Notes: generated from the sequence alone by a model not told the origin. A stretch of 64,000 bases of DNA from Phanerodontia chrysosporium (GCA_001910725.1 MJGA01000011.1:868001-932000); one strand, 5' to 3'; positions 47,846 through 60,147 are shown, counted from the first letter of the stretch. A program made the numbers and translations.

Positions 47846-48520
47846 ATGCTAGGCCATGGTATGTCGCCCTGTACTTGCAGCGGACACTGTCTGATGGGCT
47901 ACAGTTTCTACTGCATAATGCTCTTGACTGCCATGTTTATGGCGTCGTGTTACTGGCCTCCAGTATCCCTCGACACACCGCTCAGCAGACCCTGGTCCGA
48001 CAACGTGACCACCTTTGGCGACGCCTTGCTCTCGCGTATACCCGATCTCCCCGCCGATCTTGTCCCCGCTGCAGTTCCAATCGTCGATCGGTGCTGGTGC
48101 GACTTCTCCATGGGCTTCTTTGAGCCATTCAACTCGACAAGGTGGGAGTGGAACAGCGTGGAAAAGCTGAGGAGGGAGCTGGAGCAAAAGCTGGTGGACC
48201 GGGGTGTCAACGTCTCTCGCCCGGCTGTGGAGGCACCCGTGAAAAAGGAGGACGAGCCAGCGACACAGCTGAACGCGACATCGGGGTTCAGCATGTTCTC
48301 GAGTGCCGCGAGCACTCTGGCTGCCGTGCAGCGCAGACTCGGTTTTCCAAGAGCAAACTCGACTGCCGCGGGCACACCGCCAGACACCCCGCCGCCGATA
48401 GTTTATTCGTCGCGTGCGGCCGAGAATGACACGTATCCGGGCTCGCTCCTTAAAGAGTATGACCTGCGTCCGTACGGATTCGACATGATTGTGGATCTGA
48501 GTTGGCCACATTGGCCGTAG
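47846..48520 (+). CDS. Hypothetical protein with one N-terminal membrane segment
   Basis: Single open frame of 224 codons from 47846. A hydrophobic stretch (YSFYCIMLLTAMFMASCYW) near the start could be a signal anchor; the following region is hydrophilic, rich in Ser, Thr, Pro and Glu, with a KLRRELEQKLVDRGVNV helix and several NxS/T sites. I recognise no family. The real start may be a later Met (MGYSFYC) or an upstream exon. It is divergent from p23 with about 400 bp between starts. Confidence 0.5.
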   Translation: MLGHGMSPCTCSGHCLMGYSFYCIMLLTAMFMASCYWPPVSLDTPLSRPWSDNVTTFGDALLSRIPDLPADLVPAAVPIVDRCWCDFSMGFFEPFNSTRWEWNSVEKLRRELEQKLVDRGVNVSRPAVEAPVKKEDEPATQLNATSGFSMFSSAASTLAAVQRRLGFPRANSTAAGTPPDTPPPIVYSSRAAENDTYPGSLLKEYDLRPYGFDMIVDLSWPHWP

Positions 48521-48733
48521 AGAATTGCATGAAGATAGCACACACGTTGTACGATAGCTCATATACCCGCCAATGTATCTGTATACGCCATTCGAGTTTT
48601 GCATCCGCGTGATTGCGCATGTCCGTCATACGCAGCGAGCTGGCAAAGTGGGCCGGAAACTGCCGACCCTGGTACGCTTACCGCGTTGGACGCGAACGGT
48701 CGACTTGCGCTTTCAACCTCCCCTCGCCCGACC

Positions 48734-51249
48734 ATGGCCGCATCCAGCTCCAGCAAAAGGCGGGAGCCCCGTGCTGCAGTCGACGACCTCGCAGAGGGCA
48801 CCTCTGCTCGCAGCAAGCTCGACGACATGTCCCACGCCATCCTCTCGCCGTTTACGTCGCGCAAGCCTGACTCGAACAAGCTGCTCTCGGACTGTACGTC
48901 GCTCTCGCAGGGCTCACATTGCCTCAGTGCTGAAGCTGGACTGTCTCTGCACAGTGGCCCCAGTGATAATGACTCCGAAGATGATTAACGGCGTCGCCAA
49001 TGCCTCTGCAAAACGAGGCTCCATCGCGAGCAGCACCGGCTCCATCTCGAAGATGGACTTTGCGGCCCTCGGCCGCGCGCCGCTGCGCCTCACAATGGGC
49101 AGCAAACGCATTACGTCGCGCGACCTGCAGATCGTCGAGGCGACGGACGAGCTCCTCGAGGAGGACGTGCCCGAGCCCGAGGGCGTCGCGCAGACCGTGA
49201 GCCTCCTCCGCGGCTTCAATGCGACCATCCCGAGCGCGGACAAGAGCCGGACGCGCAGGCGGCAGACGAGGAACGTTGAGGCCCCGCGGCTGGGCCTCAA
49301 GCGCATCGGCATGCAGTCGCGGGGCATGCTCGGTGAGGAGGAGGAGCATGACGGGGAGAGTGTGGACGGCGAGGACGACGTCGTGGTCGTCGGCTCGCGC
49401 GGGACAATAGGCAAGAAGGGCAAGGGGAAGAAGCGGAGTCGGCCCAGCCTCAGTGCCAGTGTCATGTTCGGACGGGATGAGCTCGTGCGCCAGACACAGG
49501 AAATCGAGCGAGATAAAGAGAATATTCACGTTCGCAGGGTACGTCATATCAATGACTTCTTATGGTGCAGTGACTGATGCTCTCTAGGCCCTCATAAACA
49601 ACGAGATTGCGGAGATTACACACAAAATCGAAGCCCTCGACTCAATACGCCAAAAATTGGAGCAGGACCTCCTGAAGCTGCAAGAGGATGAGCTTGAGCT
49701 TGACGACGAGTGTATGTATTCGTGTTATGTCAGTCATACCGGAGCTCATGTATGCTCAGTGGAGGGTGTGAAAGAGAGGCTGGAACTGGAGGAAGCCAAG
49801 AAAGGGTCAGTTAAGGGCTCGCAAGCCGCTAGCACCTTGCCTCATAGTTCACGAAGGCGGAAAGGTCAGCATAAGATCTACGAATCCTGGGTGTGCTCTG
49901 ACATGACTGTAGGACCCGCCTTCTTACCTTCTGAGCACGACGAATTGCCACATGGCGTGGCGTTCATGGTTAGTCGAACCCACAATGCGTTGTTATCCCT
50001 CACTTGCTCACTTCGACCAGTCGCTGGAGGGTCATGCAAGCCCTATCACAGCACTAGACTTTTCAGAACCGTATGGCACGCTTGTTTCCGCATCGCAAGA
50101 CGACTCGCAGCCTCGCGTGTGGGACCTCATGAGTGGCGAGGAGATTGGAAGGCTACGGGGCCACCGGGGAACGGTGAAATGTATCCAGGTGGAGGATCAG
50201 ATATGTCTGACAGGTGGTGACGACGGCAACGTCAGGGTATGGGACCTGCGGCTGGTCGATGAGGATGAAGAGTGGGTGAGGGAAAGTGAGATGGTACATT
50301 TGAGCGATGTACAGGAGGAAGAAGAGAGCGTGGACGAACTCGGCATGCGCACTGACACCAATGGCTCTATCAGGCAGGGCACGAGCACGACTGGTGGTGA
50401 GGAAGAGAAGGCGGTCCTGCATACGGCTACTCGAGGGACATACCAAAGCCGTCACAGCCTTGTATTTCGAGGAGCAGTGCTTGGTGAGTACAGCTCGAAT
50501 TGTCACCAATCTCTCATGCCCACAGTGCATAGGTCACCGGAGCCTCGGACAAGACAATGCGGCAGTGGGACCTCAACACCGGCCAGTGCGTCATGACGAT
50601 GGACATCCTTTGGGCGATCTCGCATCCGCCGGCGACCATCCCAGGCTCGAGCCTCCCCAACGCGCTCTTCCCCGGCGCCGCGGCGGCGGCGGGCACCTTC
50701 GCGGTCCCGACGCCGCCATACGCCGATGGCACGTGGGAGATGTACCAGGACTTTGTCGGCGCGGTGCAGTTCTGGGGGTACGCCCTCATGAGCGGCAGCG
50801 GCGATGGTGCAGTGCGGATGTGGGACATGCGAACGGGCCAGCCGCACCGGACGCTCCTGGGCCACACTGCGCCCGTGACCTGCCTCCAGTTCGATGAGCT
50901 GCACGTTGTCACGGGCAGCTTAGACAAGTCGATACGGGTGAGATTGTCGCTTTTTCACTTAGGGAGTCACTTTGCGCTGACGGCACGCGCATAGATTTGG
51001 GACCTGCGCACAGGCGGCATCTTCGAGACGCTCAAGTACGACCACCCAGTTACGGCCCTGCAGTTCGACACTCGTAAGATTGTGGCGGCGACGGGCGAGA
51101 ACGGGCTCGACCTGTACAACCGCACGAGCATGCAGCACTCACGGTTGCTCACGAACGGCCACACGCGCCCCGCGGAGCGGCTGCGGTACATGGACAAGTA
51201 TCTTGTCTCGGGCGGACGCGATGCAACAGTCAAGATCTGGGCTCTGTAA
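48734..51249 (+). CDS. MDV1: Mitochondrial division WD40 protein Mdv1/Caf4
   Basis: Adaptor that links Fis1 to dynamin Dnm1 on the outer mitochondrial membrane during fission. The start at 48734 gives a Ser/Lys-rich N-terminus, then LQIVEATDELLEEDVPEPEG, a basic linker, and a predicted coiled coil (INNEIAEITHKIEALDSIRQ, LEQDLLKLQEDELELDDE) for dimerisation. The WD40 propeller follows with clear repeats: GHASPITALDFSEPYGTLVS, LRGHRGTVKCIQVEDQICLT, WDLNTGQCVMTMD, GALMSGSGDGAVRMWD-like blocks, LLGHTAPVTCLQFDELHVVT, IWDLRTGG and the terminal GGRDATVKIWAL. An acidic loop interrupts the third blade. The first intron is uncertain: GTACGT at 48897 would give either about 34 nt or a longer intron. Confidence 0.88.
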
Positions 51250-51575
51250 CGGCACCCGTCTTGCATGACTTCTTCGCTGCGGACATCTTTAGCGGCGATC
51301 ACAGCTTCTTTCTGATATCCTACCAGCTCGTACCAACCCTAACATCAGACAATGCATCCTACGACACATCTTGTAATATACGTACAATTCATGATGATTC
51401 CATTCATGCTTAAACGGCTCCGCGGGGATGAACAAAACTTCTGAATACAGACTCCAAACCAGAACCTAGGATTACGGAGATACGGCGATAGAAAGCGATG
51501 AATACAAGGCTTCGACTATAAATTAGATGCGGAGAGCTATGCTGGGGAGGTTATACAAATGCCAGAAAGAGTGCT

Positions 51576-53917
51576 TCATGGTATGTAGATCTTGGAGAAA
51601 CCTTCAACCCTGGAGTGACAGCTGGTTAGCACACACATTTGGCCATACGAGGCTCGTTCGACTCACGGTCTGCGACAACACGGGCACAGGTGCTTGGACG
51701 CAGCGGACCGGCTCGCGAGGTTCTCGCGGCAGTCGTCGCACAGCGCGAGACAGCGGCACGGCCAGCAGATGATGTCGCGCGGCTCGGCGGTGCAGATGAC
51801 GCAGTACCGGCGACTCTCAAGCGAGGCCTCGTCCTGCGCGCGTCCGAGCCCGGCCTCCCGCCGCTCCTGCACGAACGCGTTCCAATCGACGATCTGGCCT
51901 GCTGCCGCGGGCTGGCCGAGCGCGCCTGCTGCGAGGCGTGTGTACCGCCGTCTTGTCAGGGGCGAACCGTCTGGATTCGTCATGTGTGCAAGCAGCAGCG
52001 GCGCCGTCGCGGTGCTGCTTGCGTTTGTAGAGAGGTCGGCGTAGAGTACAAGTGCGTCGGTGTTCGTATCGTCTTCTTCTTCGTCGTCTTCCGCTTCGTC
52101 GCCGCTGGAGGAAGGTGAATCAGGTGTGGACGGGCTCGGCTCGAAATCATCGTCGTCGTCGCTGAGCTCATCGCCCTGCAGGAAACGTTGATAGTCGATG
52201 AAGTCGAGAATCTCCATTGCAGCCTCGCGCGTTGCAAGTGCGTGATGGATGTCTGGGGTGGCAGAATCCCCAGGAGCTTGTCCGTGTCGGCCCCTCAGTT
52301 TAGCCCACAGTGCGCGGCTAGACAGGCGTATCACCTTCCACAATCCGAGGAGGAATCGGACAAGTGCTTTGGTCCACGTAGTATTCACTAGCGTGTCAAC
52401 CCAAGCATCCGAATGCCGTGAAGACACTTTGACGGTCTTGATCTCATTTGCAAAACCTTGAGCTCCATTGGTGTTCTTGCCGTGTATAATAGACACGACA
52501 CCGGACCGGTTGATCTCCACGGTGCCTTGCTCCGGTTGCAGAGGTGCTCTAGTGATGTCGCCCGAGGACTCCATAATGCTGCCGACCTCATTCCCAAGTC
52601 CAGCAACGCTGGTAGCTTCAAGGCTGGCGGTTCCGAGGCGGAACAAGACAACGGAAAAATCTTCGTCCCACTTCGGCATGAGCGTTGCGGCGTGTCCGAC
52701 GAGGGGTTTGGTGATGGCGCCATTCGTGAGCAGCTGGGTGAGCGCGTTGAGGGCGCAAGTGACGCTGGTCACAAATAGCAAGAACGACTCGACGAAGTTG
52801 GGTACGATGTTAGGGAGCGGGTAGGACGACGGGAAGCACCAGACAACAAGGTGGAAGTGGATCAGGGACAGAACGCCGACGATAGTCGTCGGAATGAGAC
52901 GCTTCCGACTCCAGCTCTTCTTGACCTCCAGACAATGAGTCATGGTGAGCTGACAAAAGGATTGGCACATGATATCCAAGTAGACAGGTCAAGGAGGAAA
53001 TACTTGCCTGAAGAAGCGGTAGCATCATTGTGATGAGGACGTGAATATCCGGTCGCGACGCCAACCCGCGGGCCTTGTGGACATGTGTCATGGGAGAGGC
53101 GTAGACGTACAGGACGAACGAGTACCCAAACTGTCCGGACGATCATAAGACTACGTACTGACATGCATGGGAAACACGGAACTCACCAGGTTGAACGGAG
53201 CATTGCTCGTGGAGTGTAGCGCCTCCATTCCGCTCGTGAGCGCTGCTATGAAAAGCGCAACGCATACGGACACGAAGGTCGACCAACAGATTTCATCCAT
53301 CGGCTTCTGTTGTGCCCACTCCCCCAAGGTCCGGACAAGGCGGTTTCCCGACGTCGGGTACAGTTGTGCTGTCTGCAGCAGGATGATGGACCATAACGTA
53401 AGGCTCTTGAGAAGGAAGTAGATGGAGGGTATCCGGAGCACCAGGCGGGATCGGGTTGAGGAGAGATTGACCGGGACAAGAGCCCGCAGGATCCTAGTCC
53501 AGATGCGCCGCCCGAAGCGTCGTTCCATGGACCGTATCCGCCGGTGGTACGAGTGCCGCGGGGGAACGACGATGTTCTGCACCCTATTCAGGAGGAATGC
53601 CTGAGGACCATAAGTGACGCGACGGCTGTAGAGCACAGTGCACACACCATGAAGAAGATCCCGACGAAGTAGCCCGACGTTAAGAACCCCCACGGGCCCG
53701 GTAGAGGGGCCAGACCGCTCTCGCGGGCACGCATCTGGGACCATGATGCCTGAGAAGCAGCAGCCTCGGTGGTTTCGCTGGTCGGGGAGGGCTGCTCAAA
53801 GATGTCGTCGAACCCGCGGAGGCGGCTGAGTAAACGCGACGGCATTTCAAGGAAGAGAAGTCGTGCCACTCCACGGATTTCTTCTGCGCCAAGCCTCCTA
53901 GGAACAATATCCGCCAT
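51576..53917 (-). CDS. Asi-like membrane RING E3 ubiquitin ligase
   Basis: Likely inner nuclear membrane or ER ubiquitin ligase, by resemblance to yeast Asi1/Asi3. Start MADIVPRRLGAEEIRG at 53917. Hydrophobic helices: GFLTSGYFVGIFFMAFLLN, LKSLTLWSIILLQTAQLYP, STFVSVCVALFIAALTSG, YSFVLYVYASP, TTIVGVLSLIHFHLVVW and FVESFLLFVTSVTCALNA. A long acidic, Ser/Asp-rich loop (ELSDDDDDFEP) precedes the C-terminal RING: CVICTAEPRDIICWPCRCLA, LCDDCRENLA and LCPCCRRP. The last exon adds CHSRVEGFSKIYIP, stop at 51576, the usual ending in fungal homologues. The intron at 53.62 kb (ATG|GTGTGT...CAG) joins GIFFM to AFLLNRVQN. Confidence 0.85.
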
Positions 53918-54537
53918 TATAGAGCCAAGATGAGAGATGCACGTGGAGGCATGAAAGGAGATGCAGTGCGGAGGTCGTTGAGCTCGCCGGCGTTCACACT
54001 CACCGTCGTGCGAGCTCTGTATTTGGTAGATCAGAGATAAGATCGCGGTGTCCGCTACCCCGCATTTGATCTGAAGACGCTCCCGTTCTCCGGACGAGGT
54101 CAGCTGCGTCCGGACGACATCTAGCATCGGACGAGACAAGGAACTGTGCCTAAATCTGTGATGATTGTTGTTTTTCGTATGGTATCTCATCTATAATTGA
54201 CGGAGCGGCTGTGGCCAGAGACAACCGTCAGCTGAGCTCCGTCTGGCAGCCTTGACGGAGACGGGACGCTGGATGCTGATTGGGCCCTCAGCGCACAGAC
54301 ACAACTTTGTTGAACCGTGCAGGGATATCCAGCGGGGGCACTGCAGCCAGCTCCGTAGCTGCCTGCGGAAAGGATGCCGCCCAGAGGAAACGTATAAAGG
54401 CAGCCGCCGCACCAGGGTGCCATGCAGCCCTCTGGCACGCCCCCTCACGCCCTTGCACCTGGCTCGCCCCGTTCTCCGTCTCGCTCTCATACCCGCACCA
54501 GCTCGGCCACTGCCCCACACTGCTTGCTGCGCACACA
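53918..54537. other. Divergent intergenic region
   Basis: About 620 bp between the RING gene start and the small gene at 54538. A GTATAAAG motif at 54393 could serve the plus-strand gene. No gene recognised. Confidence 0.4.
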
Positions 54538-54929
54538 ATGCCGCGCCCAATGTCCCTCCTCTCGCTCGGCTCCAGGAAGTCTTCGGTGAGTCCCACGCGC
54601 GCTGCTGTGCCGCCACGCCCCACCAGGCCAGAAGCTCACACCGTGCGGTATCGCCGCCAGGACTCTCAACGCGCGAAAAAGCGCAGCTCGCTCCTCTCCA
54701 CGGCGTCGTCGGGCTCTCAGGCGATCTCCATAACGGTTGAGTGCTCCTGCTTGCTCACGCGACCGTGCCCGTGGGACTGACATGCGCCGCGCAGTTGCCC
54801 AACTTTGACGGTGCTGCGCAGCTCCGCGCCCCGTGCGACGGCGTCGCAGAGATGCTCGATGATGACAACTTTGCCTGGGGCAGTCCCACGAGCCCTAGAG
54901 CGGACCGCCGCAGGAGCTGGCTCTGGTGA
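54538..54929 (+). CDS. Small basic/Ser-rich hypothetical protein
   Basis: Two exons: MPRPMSLLSLGSRKSS... to SGSQAISIT, spliced at ACG|GTTGAG...CGCAG|TTGCCC to LPNFDGAAQLRAPCDGVAEM and DDDNFAWGSPTSPRADRRRS, stop at 54929. About 110 residues. The first half is basic with many Ser/Arg pairs, and the second half is acidic then basic. No family is recognised. A TATA-like motif lies 140 bp upstream. Alternatively the frame at 54590 contains a further short intron. Confidence 0.4.
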
Positions 54930-55300
54930 TGGCGCTGCCAGACCGCCCGGACCTCATGATACTTGTGACGACCTGCATCAGGAGAGACTTACGTTAAGGA
55001 TACCCCCTCTGTGTAATTTGTACGATTACGGACACGCTTTCACGAGAGCTTATGGACTTAGCACGTTCAATGATATTGTAAGACCTAACTTGCGCATGAT
55101 ATCGTTTGGCGGTCGAGAAGAGGCTGGGGCACTCGAGCTCAAGCAACAACCATTCACGCAAGACAAATGATCCTCGCTGCACAAAATGAGTACACAAGCA
55201 CCCGCTATTCTTACAGTACTGCACAACAATCCAGAGTTCCAAGAAATCCATCGGCGAACGTCCATGAGTGGGTAAATGCGCACCGCGAAGGTTACACTCA

Positions 55301-57302
55301 TCAGAGCTTAGCTGCTGCCAGGACAAACTGCGAGCTCTTCTTCGACTTCACCTTGTTCACGTCCGCCATCGTGACTGGACGGCACTCGCACGCATGGTTG
55401 TAGCCAAGCCTGCACCACCAAGGTTCAGATGGTGGACGCGCCAACCGACGGAGGACTACGCACCTGTCGCGCCCGTCCGGACGCCCGGGCTTGTAGAACT
55501 CGGGTCTGCGGAGCAGAGAGCACACGACGGCGCCTCCGAGGCCGATGTTCTGCACCAGGCCATACTTGCCGCGCTTGTCAGGCACGTCGAACAGCCCGGG
55601 AGCCTGCATGGGGCCCGCCCCTGTCGCCACGCGCGGTCAGCACGCCGGTCATTTCGCCTGAACGCAGAGCATGCTCACATTCCCGAAGCTGCACTGCAGG
55701 ACCAAGCCACGATCGGATTAGCGCGGGCGGGAGAAGGGGCACAGCAGTGGGCACGTACTCGCGATGTAGAAGTGCATCCCGAGGCCCGTCGCGCCCAGCG
55801 GGTGGCCCTTCGCCTCGAGTCCGCCGCTGGGGTTCACGACGTACTTGCCGCCGTACTATCTCGGCAGACGCGTGAGCACGGGAATTGAGGGCAGGCGGCA
55901 CCCAGCACGCACCGTGTTGTCGCCGCGATCGACCATCTTGTGCGCCTCACCCGAGGCGCAGAGCCCCAGGGCCTCGTACGTGATGAGCTGCATGCGTCCT
56001 GCGCGTGAGCAGGCTATCTCGCGGCGCCAAAAACGCGGGCGCGGCGCACCTCGTTCGCGGAGAAGCAGTCGTGGAGCTCGACGACGCCGACCTGGTCACG
56101 GCCCGCGCCCGGCGCGAAGCCGGCGTCGGCGAAGACTTTGTCGGCGCAGGCTTTCGTCATGCCGTAGCCAACGACGTTCATGGGGCGCCTGGACTCGAAC
56201 GCACTCGGGTCGTCGGTCGTCATCGCCTGCGAGACGATCTCGATGGCCTGGTTCTCGAGGCCATGCGCGTGCACGAAGTCTTCGGAGGCGATGATGCAGC
56301 AGGCTGCGCCGTCCTTGGTGAGCTGTGTGAGCCAGAGCGGCAGAGGTGTTTCACAAAAGCGTGCATACTGAGGTAGGGCTGCACATGAACTTGGTGAGCT
56401 GCTTGTTGATCTTCGGCGCGTTCAAGATCTGCTCCACACTCCAGCCATCGCGGAACTGGGAGTACGGGTTGTTCACAGAGTGCTTGTGGTTCTTCGAGGC
56501 TGCCAATATACGCATCAGCATCTTTATCTTTAATCCGCAAACGTCACTACTCACCAATCTTGGCGAGATGCTCGACGGTCGCGCCGTACTTGTCCATGTA
56601 CTCCTGCGCCGCGTTGGCGAACATCCGCGGGGCACCGGGGCCGTGGTTCTCCCCAGTGCTGATATTGTGCTCCGCCTCCGCGTTGGCATCGCTGAGGAGC
56701 GCGCCCGGGGAGCGGCGGTCTGTCCAGTTGGACTTCAGGCTGCCTGGCCGCATGCGCTCGAAGCCGAGGGCGAGCGTGCACTCCGCGAGGCCGGCCTTGA
56801 CGAGGTTGTTCGCATTGTACATCGCCGTGCTGCCGGTCGAGCAGTTGTTGTTCACATTCGTGATGGGGATGCCAGTCAGTCCGAGGTTGTACAGCGCGCG
56901 CTGCGAGTGAGGTCAGGCGCGAGTACGCGGGTTTTGTGGCAGGTTGAGCGTACCTGGCCGGAAGTAGACTCGCCGTAGCAGTAGCCGACGTATGCGGCCT
57001 CTACGGAGTCGTACGTGATGCCTGTGCGGAGGTGAGCGGGGTCGCACCGCTTTGCAGAGTCTCGCACACGCACCCGCGTCGAGCAGAGCCTTTGTGGCGG
57101 CTTCAAGGCCCATCTGAGAAGTCACATTGGACACGAGTTCCACAAACCGGGTTCACGGCACTCACATCCTCGACCTCCCGCTGTCCTCTGGGCTGCGTCC
57201 ATGTGAGACTCAGTGTGTACACCGAGAGGTTCTCCGGCATACCTTGATGAACGCCGTGCATCCTGCACCGATTATGAACGTTCTACGACCGCGAGCTGGC
57301 AT
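55301..57302 (-). CDS. Peroxisomal SCP2-type thiolase (acetyl-CoA acyltransferase)
   Basis: Thiolytic cleavage of 3-ketoacyl-CoA in beta-oxidation or branched/sterol side-chain degradation. Start [20 protein letters not shown] at 57302, then [41 protein letters not shown]. The active-site cysteine lies in [14 protein letters not shown] (near 56840); a second motif [11 protein letters not shown] and the third [17 protein letters not shown] follow. The C-terminal [36 protein letters not shown] ends in AKL, a type 1 peroxisomal targeting signal. No SCP2 sterol-binding domain is attached. Eight or so short introns all join in frame. It shares a 184-bp divergent promoter with the LipB gene. Confidence 0.92.
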
Positions 57303-57486
57303 GGTAGTAGTTGCGGGGGTTGGGTATGAGACCAGGTCATGGTACACGGTGGCTATATAAACCCAAACACGAGGGTCGTTTGACCACTGTGATTTGAAAC
57401 CGGCAGGCCGGGGAAAGAGAGGCGGGCGTTTCTGCCAGTTCCCGTGTCGCCGAGCCCGACGCTTTCCTCTTCCTCACACCACAACC
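57303..57486. promoter_or_regulatory. Divergent promoter between thiolase and octanoyltransferase
   Basis: 184 bp between the two start codons; a TATATAAA box near 57352 could serve the plus-strand gene. A shared promoter would couple peroxisomal thiolysis and mitochondrial lipoylation, which is inference only. Confidence 0.5.
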
Positions 57487-58436
57487 ATGTCTCTGCCGCC
57501 CATCTTCTACCACCATTTCCGGCGACCGCTGCCCTATGCGTCGACCCTGGCTCTGCAAGATAAACTCGTCGACCTCGCGCTCGCGCGGCGTAAGAGCATA
57601 TCGATCCTGCAGCGCGAGCTGCTGCTGCTGCTCGAGCACCGGCCGGTGTACACCATGGGGCGGCGGCAGGTGGGCGACCAGACCAAGATGTTCGCCGAGG
57701 AGGAGCGGCTGCGGCTCACGGGCCCGGACTTCTGCCTCACGAAGCGCGGCGGGCAGCTCACGTTCCACGGGCCGGGGCAGCTCGTCGGGTACCCGCTGCT
57801 CGACCTCGGGCGGCGCGGGGGCCCGCCCATCGCGATCCGCGACTACATCTGCGCGCTGCAGACGACGCTCCGGCGGCACCTCGCGGACGCGCACGGCATC
57901 GAGAGCTTCCCGCACGCCGAGACGGGCGTGTTCCTCAGCGAGCGCACCAAGATCGCGAGCATCGGCGTGCAGGTCCGCCACCGCCTCGTCATGCACGGCT
58001 TCTCGCTCAACGTCACGCGCGAGCCGCTCCCGTGGTTCGAGCAGATCGTCGCGTGCGGCCTCCCGGACGTCAAGGCCGTGTGCCTCGCGGACCACTCGAA
58101 GACGAAGCGCCCCGAGGAGCTCACCGTCGCGGGCGAGATTCCTGCCCTGGTGGAGACGTTCGGGCACACGCTCGCACGCGACATGAGGCCTTTCAACCCC
58201 GCCGATGACCCGGAAGTAGCAGAGCTGATACAGGCGGTGGAAGAGGAGGCGGAGAAGGCGGGGCCCTGGGATACTGAGCCGCGCATGCCCCCCAAGCCTC
58301 CAGCAGTCACAACGCCCCCAAAGCCGAAGCGCGTGCGGCCTCGTCCTAGCTTAGATTCTGATTCCGATTCTGGCCTTGGTGAGTGCATGTCTTTATGTAG
58401 CACTGTTCCGTTTCTCATCGGCCTGCAGATGCATAG
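57487..58436 (+). CDS. LIP2: Octanoyl-[acyl carrier protein]:protein N-octanoyltransferase (LipB/Lip2)
   Basis: Transfers octanoyl groups from mitochondrial ACP to lipoyl domains of dehydrogenases and the glycine cleavage H protein. Start MSLPPIFYHHFRRPLPYAST at 57487. Family motifs: LLLLEHRPVYTMGRR, TKRGGQLTFHGPGQLVGYPL with DLGRR after it, ETGVFLSERTKIASIGVQV with the catalytic lysine, RHRLVMHGFSLNV and VACGLPD with the catalytic cysteine. A Pro/Lys-rich C-terminal extension (about 60 residues) is unusual. The end is predicted by splicing CTTG|GTGAGT...CTGCAG|ATGCATAG to a stop at 58436; without splicing the frame runs to 58578. No strong presequence is visible. Confidence 0.9.
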
Positions 58437-59775
58437 ATACCACCGTCTTGATTCGTCGTACGAGTTCCATATTCAACGTGCGCTCGTGCCAAAATGCCAG
58501 CGACTGTATCAGCCCATTTGTGCAGCGTCTCTCTGCCGTCACTTTCAGCTCATTCGGCGTGCACGATGTGCATGCTGAATGAGCTGCATGTCACAGCAAC
58601 AACTCAACTTGCTCGGTAAGGAATAGGGCGGCGGCCGCGGCCGCGAGCTCGTGTCTAGAGTATAAAGTCCGCGGAGCTATGAGGACATAGGAGAGCAACG
58701 TCTTTAGGAGGTCGACGTCACCTTCCCAGTGACGTTCGCAGTCAGCCTCTGCCAGTCGAACATTTCGGGGAATCCGAAGGCCCCTTGCGGCCCCTTATAT
58801 GCGGCTCGCAGAGCGTGTGCGGATCGTTCTACATCTTGCTTCCTTACCACTGCCATCTACTCTGCTTCCTTTTATCTCGCCGCTGGCCAGGCCCACATCC
58901 CATGGAGCGAACCAAGAGATTTCTCGAACGCGCGTGCAGTGTCAAGACGGGGTCGAAGTTCAAGACCGATTGGCCGCCTTTTCCTTGGTGGATGATGGGG
59001 GATTACGGGGGGGGGGGTAACATGTTTCTGTTCACCGGCTGTCTTTGCGCGGTTCGCCTGTAACACTGCTCGTCGACCACTCACCGTCACTCGAGCTGTC
59101 TCTCTAACAGGTACTCCAGCGAGCCGCGCCCGAGGCTGACAAGCCGATGACTGCCGGCTCCGTCGCAGCTAAGCCGTACCTTCCCGTCTTTCACCTATGC
59201 CCTTGCTCGTTGACGCCTGTGCCGCATTCGCAGGTATCCCCATCGGACTCTCGTCGTCGCTCGGCTCAACGGTCGCGGAGGAGGCACGCGTCGGAAAGCG
59301 GGGCTCGAGGCCTGATCAGCCCATGACGGCCCGCAGCTCTCGACTACGGGTAGGACCTTTGAGCGTTTTGTTGTTTTGCATTGGTGTGCTGCTCACGCTC
59401 TCTCTGTTGAATATCTGTCTGCTTTGCTTTTCTCTGTACGTCACCCCTGCTCTTGTTTTCCTTGATAGCTGACCTCTGTTCTGCAGCTTGCTGGCGGTTG
59501 GCAGGCACGTATCGCTTTAGGTTCGAGAGTTGGCGTGTATTAGACTTGGCTTCGGTCCCCTTTGTCAGCCTCATGCATGCACTCTCGCCAGACTGACGTT
59601 TGTAGAGCTGATCACGTACCAAGGACTTTGGGAGAACGGGTGCGTATAGTAGTTTGTTACTCAGGAATATCTGACTTAGGGCCACATCGGGCCAGGTAGT
59701 GGCGACTGTTCTTCGACGGGTCAGCCGCGCGGAATTGGAAAGGGAGGAGGCTGGCTGTCCAGCGTGAGGTGTGGC
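58437..59775. other. Gene-poor region
   Basis: Contains a TATAAAG at about 58660, a GCGGCCGCGGCCGC palindrome at 58631, a run of nine G at about 59011-59019 and several motif-free frames, one with a hydrophobic stretch (LSVLLFCIGVLLTLSLLNI, near 59370). No gene could be supported. Confidence 0.35.
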
Positions 59776-59808
59776 TGCAAGACGAGGCCTGGCCAGCCTC
59801 GTCTTGCA
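59776..59808. repeat. 33-bp hairpin repeat, copy A
   Basis: Perfect inverted repeat: TGCAAGACGAGG, a 9-nt loop CCTGGCCAG, then CCTCGTCTTGCA (12-bp stem). The same 33 bp recur at 60148. Confidence 0.85.
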
Positions 59809-60147
59809 ATCATACCCATGTATGGCGGCGCGGGGGTGCGTCCTCCTTGGTGGGTGTATGTACTAATCGACTGATCATCGAAATTTCCAGGGTATCGTCG
59901 TCGTCGTTGGTGGTGACCTATATGTGCAACTGATCCGTCATTGGTGGATTTTCTCACGACTTGACCACAGGCTGGCACGACCTCGTTTGACTCGATCTAC
60001 TGTAGAAACTGAGGTTCGTCTGGTTCGTCTCGATGTGCCTGTGGTGTGATAACTCACGCTGCAGATGCAGGGGCGATTGACCGTTGATGACTTATTTTAT
60101 TTCTGAATGTTTCTCGTGCCTTTGTATGTTGTGGGCGGTGGTGTGAC

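Noticed and set aside
47695..48123. Alternative frame with long hydrophobic stretches upstream of the gene at 47846
   Set aside because: Overlaps it in another frame and has no splice link or family motif; the 47846 frame is longer and more protein-like.
57337..58167. Minus-strand frame of 276 codons
   Set aside because: Exact antisense shadow of the LipB gene; composition is Arg/Glu/Leu repeats caused by codon bias.
58631..58644. GCGGCCGCGGCCGC palindrome as a regulatory hairpin
   Set aside because: Short GC palindrome expected by chance in such GC-rich DNA.
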